Shown here piece after piece: positions 7,343-13,372 of a DNA stretch of 13,372 nt. Both the position numbers and the translations under genes were made by a program. Within the stretch, counting starts at the first letter, position 1; each line of letters begins with the position of its first letter. The notes beneath the pieces were generated by a model. It saw only the letters and a list, made by a program, of their open reading frames with translations. It was not told the DNA's origin and did not search any database. Source of the stretch: CAXRGH01 sp964230195 (GTDB lineage Bacteria; Pseudomonadota; Gammaproteobacteria; Enterobacterales; Alteromonadaceae); NCBI GenBank assembly GCA_964230195.1, contig CAXRGH010000002.1, positions 1-13,372 of the forward strand. The letters are read 5' to 3'.

Positions 7343-7897
7343 ATGCAAAAACAATTTATCAGCGCTAATCAGCTATTGGAAGACTCCTTCCAATTAGCGT
7401 CAGATATTCATAAGAGTGATTTTAAACCAACTTTTATTGTAGCGATTTGGCGAGGGGGAACACCCATTGGTATCGCAGTTCAAGAATATTTTGCCTATCA
7501 TGAGGTCGAGACTGATCATATCGCCGTGAGAACTTCTTCTTACTCAGGCATTGGCGTGCAAGAGAAACAAGTCAAAGTGCACGGACTTCATTACTTGATT
7601 GAGAATATTCATAAAGAACATAACTTATTGATTGTGGATGATGTTTTTGACTCTGGCCGCAGCATTGAAGCATTAATCCATCGAATTCAAGAAGAGAAGG
7701 GTGATGATATGCCTACTAATGTTCGGATTGCATGCCCGTATTATAAGCCTCAAAATAACAAGACAGCATTCACGCCAGATTACTACCTGCATGAAACGAG
7801 CGCTTGGCTGGTATTCCCTCATGAACTCACTGGTCTCAGTAAAGAAGAAATTATTGCAGGCAAAGCTGAGTTGAAAGAACTGAGTAAGTTGCTATAG
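7343..7897 (+). CDS. Purine (hypoxanthine-type) phosphoribosyltransferase
   Basis: This 184-aa protein is a class I phosphoribosyltransferase. The PRPP loop reads LLIVDDVFDSGRSI (95-108), the pyrophosphate loop is RGG (37-39), and WLVFPHE (155-161) resembles the base-stacking hood of xanthine/hypoxanthine enzymes. It probably joins a purine base to PRPP in nucleotide salvage. It belongs neither to the standard Hpt group (loop ending DTG) nor to Gpt, but to the shorter group often annotated as hypoxanthine phosphoribosyltransferase in marine gammaproteobacteria. The exact base used cannot be read from sequence. AGGG lies nine bases before the ATG, and a TATACT (7306-7311) with a poor -35 may be its -10 box. 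It converges on the membrane-protein operon, 20 bases apart. Confidence 0.88.
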   Translation: MQKQFISANQLLEDSFQLASDIHKSDFKPTFIVAIWRGGTPIGIAVQEYFAYHEVETDHIAVRTSSYSGIGVQEKQVKVHGLHYLIENIHKEHNLLIVDDVFDSGRSIEALIHRIQEEKGDDMPTNVRIACPYYKPQNNKTAFTPDYYLHETSAWLVFPHELTGLSKEEIIAGKAELKELSKLL

Positions 7898-7917
7898 CGA
7901 GTGTTTTGAGAGCCTTC

Positions 7918-8199
7918 TCATTTGAAAGGAAAGCGCCGAAGTGCGTATACAGCGAAAGGTATTTCAACAATACAGTAGCTGATAATGGTAAACGTCAACC
8001 AATGCAGATCAAGCTGCGCAAAAGTGATGGTTGTGCCAGCGTACTTTTGACCGACAATAGTGATTGTAAGAAGAATTGCAATCAGGTCAATAACAGCTAA
8101 CTGATTCATTTTCGTGATCCTTAATTGCTTAATTGCCACGCAATACAGGAGCAGGATGACGACAGTGTTCAAGATAATAATGCTGATGGCTGGCGTCAT
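7918..8199 (-). CDS. Small membrane protein of unknown function (three predicted helices)
   Basis: I do not recognise this family. The preferred start is the ATG at 8199 (93 aa), seven bases after the stop of the upstream membrane-protein gene and preceded by a GAG six bases away. A longer reading from 8289 would overlap that gene by about 80 bases and begin with a non-membrane stretch. The protein is almost all hydrophobic, with likely membrane segments at about 4-23, 33-50 and 64-87 and a basic C-terminal end (ALRRFPFK). It is the last gene of the xthA / CbiM-like row, so a role beside the CbiM-like protein is possible. It does not resemble CbiN, which has two helices and a periplasmic loop. 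Confidence 0.75.
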   Translation of the reverse strand: MTPAISIIILNTVVILLLYCVAIKQLRITKMNQLAVIDLIAILLTITIVGQKYAGTTITFAQLDLHWLTFTIISYCIVEIPFAVYALRRFPFK

Positions 8200-8206
8200 G
8201 GTTTTC

Positions 8207-8848
8207 TCAAGAATTAAAGTAAAACTTGTCTTGGTAGGTGTACAACCAAGAGGGTGCATAAACAAGAAGCATGGTGGTGATAACACCATTGAACATTGCT
8301 TCTGGGAACAACAACAATGGTGTAATGATCAAATACTTATCAAACACCATCCGCCATGTATAAATATCATCCAACACATAATAACCACTTAACAATGCTA
8401 ATTTCAAACCTATGCTGAGTGCTCCAGCCAGAAAGCCGCAGACGAAAATATAAATGAATGGGTTTCTGGGTAGCTTATGAAATGACCACATGAAGACGCC
8501 ATAAATCACAACGATGGGAAGGTAAGTTGATAGCAAAAGCTTTACGGCAATTAATTCCGATGTGTATCCCATCAAAAAATGGGTAGCCACAAAGGCAATC
8601 GTACTGACAACAATGGCGAGTCGAAAACCTAACATAAGTGTGACAGCAGCCAAGCCAAGAAAGTTAATATCTAATCCAGGATGTAATTGGGTATGAAAAG
8701 ACCAAAGTACTGAGAGACCCAGTAGACTCGCAAATATTGAATGCTGGGCTTTGTTATTGGTCAGTAGACGTTTGACATCAATGGCCCTTAGTACAAGGGC
8801 CAATCCAATTAGGACAACAGGAAAACTGAGGGCCTGAATAAAAGTCAT
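8207..8848 (-). CDS. CbiM-like integral membrane protein (energy-coupling-factor permease family, orphan)
   Basis: The 213-aa protein has about six or seven membrane segments (near 4-21, 37-53, 60-92, 103-122, 129-153 and 170-196). The stretch HPGLDINFLG (56-65), followed by a hydrophobic run, and PEAMFNGVITTML (182-194) recall the CbiM family, the substrate-binding part of cobalt and nickel ECF transporters. The N-terminal MHI-type metal-binding motif of true CbiM proteins is absent, and no ATPase (CbiO) or CbiQ gene is nearby, so metal transport is not established. The start at 8848 has AAGG about six bases upstream; an alternative at 8875 would overlap xthA by 19 bases. It follows xthA after 8 bases. 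Confidence 0.8.
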   Translation of the reverse strand: MTFIQALSFPVVLIGLALVLRAIDVKRLLTNNKAQHSIFASLLGLSVLWSFHTQLHPGLDINFLGLAAVTLMLGFRLAIVVSTIAFVATHFLMGYTSELIAVKLLLSTYLPIVVIYGVFMWSFHKLPRNPFIYIFVCGFLAGALSIGLKLALLSGYYVLDDIYTWRMVFDKYLIITPLLLFPEAMFNGVITTMLLVYAPSWLYTYQDKFYFNS

Positions 8849-8856
8849 GCAGTGCC

Positions 8857-9663
8857 TTATTGATAAACCGCCCAAATCGGGGCATGGTCAGATGGTTTTT
8901 CGACACCGCGTAATTCATAATCCACATCAGCCTCAACGCACAGTTGGTGCAATTGCTTAGTGGCCATAACCATGTCTATACGTAATCCGCGATTGTCGTC
9001 AAAACCTCGTGAACGATAATCAAACCAGCTGAACACATCATCTGTATCAGGGTGTAGCGCTCGGAAACTGTCTGTAAATCCCCAATTTAGCAAAGTCTCC
9101 ATCCACTCTCGTTCTTCCGGTAAGAAGCTACATTTTCCTGTTTTAAGCCAACGTTTGCGGTTAGGTTCGCCAATGCCAATATCGGCATCTGTATGAGAAA
9201 TGTTGACATCCCCCATCACAATAATGTCATCATCTGCGTCATGATGCGTGTTTAGGTGGTTCATCAGATCGGAGTAAAACTTTTCTTTGGCTGGAAACTT
9301 TGTTTCATGGTCACGGCTCTCACCTTGTGGGAAATAGCCATTGAGGACTCTAATTGAGCGGTTGTTTTTATCCGTTACTGTTCCCATAATCATACGTCTT
9401 TGTGCGTCTTCTTCATCGGTAGGAAACCCATATTGCACATCTTCAAGGGGAGTCTTTGACATAAGTGCAACACCATAGTGAGCTTTTTGACCGTGAAAAT
9501 AGACGTGATACCCCATAGCCTCAACATCTTCTAGGGGGAACTTTTCGTTATCCACTTTAATTTCTTGAAGCCCAATAATATCTGGCGAGTGTTTATCAAT
9601 CAGTGCTTGTAATTGAGGTAAGCGCGCACGAATACCGTTAATATTAAATGAAACAAACTTCAT
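8857..9663 (-). CDS. xthA: Exodeoxyribonuclease III (AP endonuclease)
   Basis: ExoIII cleaves DNA at abasic sites and removes 3' blocking groups in base-excision repair. The 268-aa protein has the same length as E. coli XthA and keeps the catalytic residues of the exonuclease-endonuclease-phosphatase fold: N7, E34, Y110, D152, N154, D230 and the final pair D259/H260 (SDH). It is the E. coli XthA type rather than the ExoA/APE1 type. A GGA lies six bases before the ATG. It is the first gene of a minus-strand row with two membrane proteins and is divergent from the DUF2750 gene (160 bp between). A tetO-core-like palindrome lies 37-47 bases upstream of its start codon. Confidence 0.97.
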   Translation of the reverse strand: MKFVSFNINGIRARLPQLQALIDKHSPDIIGLQEIKVDNEKFPLEDVEAMGYHVYFHGQKAHYGVALMSKTPLEDVQYGFPTDEEDAQRRMIMGTVTDKNNRSIRVLNGYFPQGESRDHETKFPAKEKFYSDLMNHLNTHHDADDDIIVMGDVNISHTDADIGIGEPNRKRWLKTGKCSFLPEEREWMETLLNWGFTDSFRALHPDTDDVFSWFDYRSRGFDDNRGLRIDMVMATKQLHQLCVEADVDYELRGVEKPSDHAPIWAVYQ

Positions 9664-9699
9664 AATGATTCCAATGTGTTGGGAAGGAAAATGTCATGA

Positions 9700-9710
9700 T
9701 ATCACTGATA
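9700..9710. repeat. 11-bp palindrome upstream of xthA
   Basis: TATCACTGATA is a perfect palindrome around a central C. With the following G it matches the 12-base core of the tet operator, suggesting the kind of site bound by TetR-family repressors. It is 37 bases upstream of the xthA start. No regulator gene is in the window, so its role is unknown. Confidence 0.35.
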
Positions 9711-9758
9711 GTGTGGCGGCGGTAGATTGAATAATCCAAAATTGAATGCAGGCTTTAA

Positions 9759-9787
9759 TCAACATCATTTGTGTTTAATGGTAGAAT
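9759..9787 (+). promoter_or_regulatory. Sigma-70 promoter with extended -10 for the DUF2750-csdAE operon
   Basis: TCAACA (9759-9764) is followed after 17 bases by TGG plus TAGAAT (9779-9787), an extended -10 box. The start would be near 9794, about 30 bases before the first ATG. It is the best sigma-70 match I see in the window. Confidence 0.55.
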
Positions 9788-9823
9788 CCCGTTGTTTGAT
9801 TAATTCACAGGATAAAACCGATT

Positions 9824-10219
9824 ATGCCATTAGTACTAACCCAAGGTGAACGCCAACATATTGCTAGTTTTGAACCCGAAGATCGCGCTGAATATTGTAT
9901 TACTCAGCTACTGAAACATCAGGAGATATTTGGACTGTTTGGTAAAGATGGTTGGATCATGATGGAAGCTGATGAGGATGTTGTGTTGCCAGTATGGCCA
10001 ACGGCCGGATTCGCGGAAGATTGGATGGGAGAGCAATTTGAAGGAGTTGAGGCAAAATCTATTAGCTTTACCGATTGGTTTGAAAAGTGGTTGCCGGGTA
10101 TGGAAGGGAACGGTACGTTAATCCTCGTCTGTCCGGTGGGAGATGAAGAGGAAGGGATTATTCTGTCACCTTCAGAATTCATTGAATGTTTAAAAGCAGA
10201 TGATGACAGCAAAGAGTAA
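9824..10219 (+). CDS. DUF2750 domain protein, function unknown
   Basis: The 131-aa product matches the DUF2750 family, small soluble proteins of proteobacteria without a known function. Visible family marks are FGLFGKDGW (36-44), LPVWP (55-59) and DWFEKWLPGM (84-93). The protein is strongly acidic, especially at 48-53, 107-110 and the C-terminal end, and has no signal peptide or membrane segment, so it is probably cytoplasmic. An AGGA lies 11 bases before the ATG, slightly far. It is first in a plus-strand row; the next gene starts 15 bases after its stop. Co-transcription with the cysteine desulfurase fusion is the only functional hint. Confidence 0.88.
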   Translation: MPLVLTQGERQHIASFEPEDRAEYCITQLLKHQEIFGLFGKDGWIMMEADEDVVLPVWPTAGFAEDWMGEQFEGVEAKSISFTDWFEKWLPGMEGNGTLILVCPVGDEEEGIILSPSEFIECLKADDDSKE

Positions 10220-10234
10220 TTGAGTGAATAGTGA

Positions 10235-10804
10235 ATGGACCACGGCTTAGGCGATAGCGACCCGTTATTTGTTGCTCACATTGAGAATATACCGCCATTG
10301 TCCCCGTTTGATAGCAGCGGTGGCATCTTGCCTCTATGTGAGGGAGATATCAATGCTTTTGGCCTTGAATGCGGTAATGGTTGGCGAAAAGTGTTTAACG
10401 TTTATGCGAAGGTGATATTCGCATTAAATGAACCCGGATTAGCGCCCAATAGGTATTCGCGTTGGCAAGATTATCGGGATCAAAAGTTACTGCAACAAGA
10501 CAGCGCTACTCAGTTATTATTCCACGGGCCAAGCAAAGTTAAACTCGAGGAATCATCGAGTATCCATGTGGTGATGGGAAAAGGCTTCAGCAAAAAACAA
10601 TGGTTTGCTTCAAGACTTCAATGGCTTGATGCTAATTTTGCAGTGTTACCCGGCTTCGCTTTAATAGTATGTCCGTATTTTGATTATCGGCAATTAACCA
10701 ATCAACATATTGTCCGTTTAGTTGAGATTGTTAAGCAACACTGTTTGCCCTTAAAGTCGTTAGAGGTTGATGAACGAAATGAAGAACTTTGCGCCACAGT
10801 TTAG
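10235..10804 (+). CDS. Uncharacterised protein (possibly DUF6942 family), csdAE operon member
   Basis: The 189-aa product is soluble, with no signal peptide or membrane helix. Likely conserved stretches are HIENIPPLS (15-23), CGNGWRKVFNVYAK (46-59), WQDYRDQKLLQ (77-87) and CPYFDYRQL (146-154). The pattern resembles proteins labelled DUF6942 in marine gammaproteobacteria, but I am not certain of that name, and no function is known to me. It starts 15 bases after the DUF2750 stop. Its last 35 bases overlap the start of the csdA-csdE fusion, so the two are probably translationally coupled. Translation initiation looks weak (only a GAG ten bases upstream). Confidence 0.82.
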   Translation: MDHGLGDSDPLFVAHIENIPPLSPFDSSGGILPLCEGDINAFGLECGNGWRKVFNVYAKVIFALNEPGLAPNRYSRWQDYRDQKLLQQDSATQLLFHGPSKVKLEESSSIHVVMGKGFSKKQWFASRLQWLDANFAVLPGFALIVCPYFDYRQLTNQHIVRLVEIVKQHCLPLKSLEVDERNEELCATV

Positions 10805-12422
10805 ATCGCATTTCCCGTTGATTGTGCAGAGCGCGGGAACGGACGGTCTTATTTATTTTGATAATGGTGCGACCACTCAGAAACCGCAGCCGGTGATTGA
10901 TGCGATCACCGACTACTATACCTCGGGAAACGCTAATGTGCATCGTGCAACTCATGGTCTAGCTCAACAAACGACACAAAAATTTGAAGATGCAAGAGAG
11001 TGCGTTAGGCAGTTTATTGGTGCTCGTGAGCGATGCGAAATCATTTGGACAAAAGGGGCGACAGAAAGCCTAAATATGGCTGCTAAGATGATTTTCCAAT
11101 CGAAGGCGTCGTGTAAAAGCAACCTAGTACTCACTGAAATGGAACATCACGCGAACTTTGTACCGTGGCAAGTATTGGCAAAACAACACGGTATTGAGGT
11201 GCGCATTATTCCTGTTCTACCCGACGGCTGCTTGGATAGTGAACTCGGACTTTCTCTTATTGATGATCAAACGTTAGTCGTTGCGGTTGGCCACGTTTCC
11301 AACGTATCAGGCGTTATCAACCCAATTGAGAGCTTGATTAAAAAAGCAAAACAACACGAAGCGAAGACCGTTATTGATGGGGCTCAAGCGGTCGCTCATA
11401 TTGACGTTAATGTCTTAGCATTAGATTGTGATTTTTATGCGTTTAGTGGGCATAAATTGTATGGACCTACCGGGATTGGCGTATTGTATGGAAAACGACA
11501 GTTACTCGATTGTCTAGAACCGCAGCAGTTTGGTGGTGAAATGGTGAAACGGGTCAGTCTTGCGGAAACCGAGTTTGCCGAATTACCGTTCAAATTTGAG
11601 GCGGGAACTCCGAACATCGCCGGCGTGCTTGGCCTCTCTGCGGCAATTCAATTTATTCGCCAGTTCAATTCTCAAGATAAAATAGAACATGAGAGATTGC
11701 TAACACACACTTTGGAAAGTGAATTGGCGAAAATAAAAGGTATTGATGTTGTCGCTAAGGATCATGAACGTATTTCCACCATAGCGTTTACTGTTTCAGG
11801 CACTGATAGCAACGATCTGGGGCTTGTGTTAACACAAGGCAATGTTGCAATAAGGGTGGGGCATCATTGTGCAATGCCGTACAATACAGCGCTCAATTTG
11901 AATAGCACAGTAAGAGTGTCGCTATCTGCTTATAACACAGTGGAAGAGATTCATACCTTCATACGCATTTTAAATCAAGCCATCGCCATGCTATCCGGTG
12001 AGAGCTCGGTTCAAGCACTTCAAATACCGTCTAACGATTTATCTGAAAAAGTAACAAACGCCAAAGGGTGGGACGAAAAATATCGTCAAGTAATGCTTGC
12101 GTCGAAAGCGCTGAAGGTTTTACCTGAAGATCAAAGAACCACAGAAAACGAAGTCTTTGGTTGCGAAAGCCAGGTTTGGGTATCCATCAGTCAACACAAC
12201 GGCATGATTGACTGTCTCGGATATGCCAGTGGCAAGATAGTGCGAGGTCTTTTGGCGTTAATGTTTGATCAAATCCAAGGTAAGCCATATGCGGAAGTCA
12301 ACTCGGTGGATTTTGAGCAGTCTTTTTTAGCAATGGGACTAGGGCAGCAGTTAAGCGAGTCGAGGGGCAATGGCATAAGAGCGGTAGCCGAAGTGATTAA
12401 TCAAAAGCTCATTAACCAATAA
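10770..12422 (+). CDS. csdA: Cysteine desulfurase CsdA fused to SufE-type sulfur acceptor CsdE
   Basis: CsdA takes sulfur from L-cysteine as a persulfide, giving L-alanine, and CsdE accepts it; here both are in one chain of 550 aa. Residues 1 to about 405 form a PLP-dependent class V aminotransferase fold, with the PLP-stacking His pair in EMEHHANF, IDGAQAVAH, the PLP lysine in SGHKLYGP (K229) and the catalytic cysteine in HHCAMP (C367). A linker (about 410-430) leads to a SufE domain (about 432-548) with GWDEKYRQ, GCESQVW (acceptor C465) and GKIVRGLLA. All active-site residues are present. Starts at TTG 10767, ATG 10770 and ATG 10779 are possible; AGAGG at 10762-10766 is close to the first two. 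In E. coli csdA and csdE are separate genes followed by tcdA. Confidence 0.95.
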   Translation: MNEMKNFAPQFRSHFPLIVQSAGTDGLIYFDNGATTQKPQPVIDAITDYYTSGNANVHRATHGLAQQTTQKFEDARECVRQFIGARERCEIIWTKGATESLNMAAKMIFQSKASCKSNLVLTEMEHHANFVPWQVLAKQHGIEVRIIPVLPDGCLDSELGLSLIDDQTLVVAVGHVSNVSGVINPIESLIKKAKQHEAKTVIDGAQAVAHIDVNVLALDCDFYAFSGHKLYGPTGIGVLYGKRQLLDCLEPQQFGGEMVKRVSLAETEFAELPFKFEAGTPNIAGVLGLSAAIQFIRQFNSQDKIEHERLLTHTLESELAKIKGIDVVAKDHERISTIAFTVSGTDSNDLGLVLTQGNVAIRVGHHCAMPYNTALNLNSTVRVSLSAYNTVEEIHTFIRILNQAIAMLSGESSVQALQIPSNDLSEKVTNAKGWDEKYRQVMLASKALKVLPEDQRTTENEVFGCESQVWVSISQHNGMIDCLGYASGKIVRGLLALMFDQIQGKPYAEVNSVDFEQSFLAMGLGQQLSESRGNGIRAVAEVINQKLINQ

Positions 12423-12470
12423 ATCAAAAGGCTTGGGCGTTCAAATGGTCGGTGATAGGAATTATCTCGG

Positions 12471-13259
12471 TCAACCACGTTGATGACGCTCAATCAACTT
12501 GGCTTGTACTCGTGCAGCAGCGACAAAGCCAAAGGTGGCTGTAACCGCAACTGATGCACCAAATCCCGTATTGCAATCTAACTTAACACTTCCATCATTC
12601 AGTTGTTTGGTTGTACAAACGGTTCCGTCACCTTGCGGGTATCGCAATTGCTCGGTTGAGTAAACGCATTCAACACCAAATCTACGTTTCTTATTCTGGC
12701 TAAAGTTATATTCCCTTCTCAATAGATTTCTTAATTTAGCCGCTAGCGGATCTTGAGTTGTCTTGGCAAGATCACAGACGTTCACTTGCGTAGGATCAAG
12801 TTGGCCACCGGCACCACCCACAGTAATGATAGGGATCTTATTACGTTTACAGAAGGCAATCATTGCAGCTTTCGCGCGGACACTATCGGTAGCGTCAACA
12901 ACATAATCATACGTTGTTTTGATGCAGTTGGCAGTGTTGTCAGCGGTAACAAAGTCTTCAATAAGATGGATCTTGATGTCTGGATTGATTGCTTGAATGC
13001 GCTCAGCCATTACGTCAATTTTTGATTCACCCACAGTCGATGAAAGGGCATGAATTTGTCGATTCGTGTTGGTGGTACAGATATCATCCAAATCAATGAG
13101 CGTCAGTTCCCCAATAGCCGTGCGTGCAAGTCCTTCAGCAACCCAACTCCCGACACCACCTATGCCTACAACGCAGACATGACTATTGTTCAAAATGTGT
13201 GTTTCTTGTTCGCCATAGAGACGTTGTGTGCCACCAAATCGGCTCGAAAAATCAGACAT
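12471..13259 (-). CDS. tcdA: TcdA (CsdL), tRNA threonylcarbamoyladenosine dehydratase
   Basis: TcdA uses ATP to cyclise t6A at tRNA position 37 to ct6A. The 262-aa protein is an E1-like (ThiF/MoeB) enzyme, with the nucleotide-binding GIGGVGS (32-38), the Asp-rich LIDLDDIC (54-61), NRQIHAL (66-72) and DATDS (122-126). The C-terminal ECVYSTE (197-203) and FGASVAVTATFG match the TcdA branch. In E. coli tcdA lies beside csdA-csdE and its activity is linked to CSD sulfur transfer. Here it faces the fused csdA-csdE gene, 48 bases apart, with no clear terminator between. No ribosome binding site is obvious before the ATG. Confidence 0.95.
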   Translation of the reverse strand: MSDFSSRFGGTQRLYGEQETHILNNSHVCVVGIGGVGSWVAEGLARTAIGELTLIDLDDICTTNTNRQIHALSSTVGESKIDVMAERIQAINPDIKIHLIEDFVTADNTANCIKTTYDYVVDATDSVRAKAAMIAFCKRNKIPIITVGGAGGQLDPTQVNVCDLAKTTQDPLAAKLRNLLRREYNFSQNKKRRFGVECVYSTEQLRYPQGDGTVCTTKQLNDGSVKLDCNTGFGASVAVTATFGFVAAARVQAKLIERHQRG

Positions 13260-13346
13260 CGTTTTATTTACCAGGACATAACGTTTGAAATAGCATGATA
13301 ACGCAGAATCGTGTTGATTGGGATGATAAATACTTGGAAGAAAAGA

Positions 13347-13372
13347 TGGTGGAGGGGGCTGGATTCGAACCA
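13347..13372 (-). tRNA. 3' end of a tRNA gene, probably tRNA-Tyr (cut by the window edge)
   Basis: Read on the minus strand, the last 26 bases give the right part of the T arm (TGG-TTCGAAT-CCAGC), the 3' half of an acceptor stem (CCCCTCC), discriminator A and an encoded CCA. The implied 5' acceptor sequence GGAGGGG with an A discriminator fits gammaproteobacterial tRNA-Tyr best. Leu and Ser tRNAs of the group usually begin or end differently. The anticodon lies outside the window, so the identity is an inference. The tRNA is read in the same direction as tcdA, 87 bases upstream of it. Confidence 0.85.

Noticed and set aside
7907..7920. Short inverted repeat TGAGA-GCCT-TCTCA between the convergent phosphoribosyltransferase and small membrane-protein genes
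   Set aside because: Only five pairs, weak GC content and no T-tract on either strand, so I do not call it a terminator.
7918..8199. Small membrane protein as CbiN, the partner of CbiM
   Set aside because: Similar in size, but it has three hydrophobic segments and lacks CbiN's long periplasmic loop and sequence motifs.
8200..8289. Longer reading frame for the small membrane protein, starting at 8289
   Set aside because: It would overlap the upstream gene by about 80 bases and adds a non-membrane stretch; the ATG at 8199 fits the operon layout better.
12423..12470. Possible terminator between convergent csdA-csdE and tcdA
   Set aside because: Only a four-base GATA/TATC pairing is present, without a GC stem or T-tract.
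1..13372. Mobile element, prophage, CRISPR or defence system
   Set aside because: No transposase, integrase, repeat array, terminal inverted repeats or defence-protein domain was found; the genes are core housekeeping or conserved families.

Overview
The window looks like core chromosome of a marine-type gammaproteobacterium, most likely of the order Alteromonadales (Alteromonas, Glaciecola or Shewanella relatives). This rests on gene order (csp / clpS-clpA facing infA-bpt-aat-trxB), on proteins close to their E. coli counterparts (ClpS 106 aa, ClpA 758 aa, IF-1 72 aa, ExoIII 268 aa), on a moderate-to-low G+C content, and on families typical of the group (DUF2750, a CbiM-like orphan permease). 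I see no insertion sequence, phage gene, CRISPR array, integrase or attachment site. Coding density is high, and no gene-free stretch reaches 300 bases.

Left part (1-5.7 kb): the first 30 bases are the start of a cold-shock protein gene leaving the window on the minus strand. Its control region is shared with clpS-clpA on the plus strand. clpA ends at a strong bidirectional terminator, beyond which infA, bpt, aat and trxB are read towards it on the minus strand. Four of these genes form the bacterial N-degron pathway. Bpt adds Leu to N-terminal Asp/Glu, Aat adds Leu/Phe to N-terminal Lys/Arg, ClpS binds the resulting destabilising N-termini, and ClpA unfolds the substrates for ClpP (clpP is not in this window).

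Middle part (5.7-9.7 kb): yfbV (plus) and murI (minus) end on each other, sharing a TTAA that holds both stop codons. A hypoxanthine-type phosphoribosyltransferase gene is divergent from murI. It converges on a minus-strand row of xthA, a CbiM-like membrane protein and a 93-residue three-helix membrane protein of unknown function.

Right part (9.7-13.4 kb): a promoter with an extended -10 precedes a plus-strand row of DUF2750, an uncharacterised 189-aa protein (possibly the DUF6942 family), and a fused cysteine desulfurase plus SufE-type sulfur acceptor (CsdA-CsdE in one chain). Facing it is tcdA (csdL), the t6A-to-ct6A tRNA cyclase, which is associated with the CSD sulfur system in E. coli. 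The window ends inside a minus-strand tRNA gene, probably tRNA-Tyr.

The most interesting items are the CsdA-CsdE fusion with its two uncharacterised operon partners and nearby tcdA, the complete N-degron recognition set, the orphan CbiM-like permease with its small partner, and the tandem hairpins in the csp/clpS control region. None of these amounts to a clearly new system from sequence alone.
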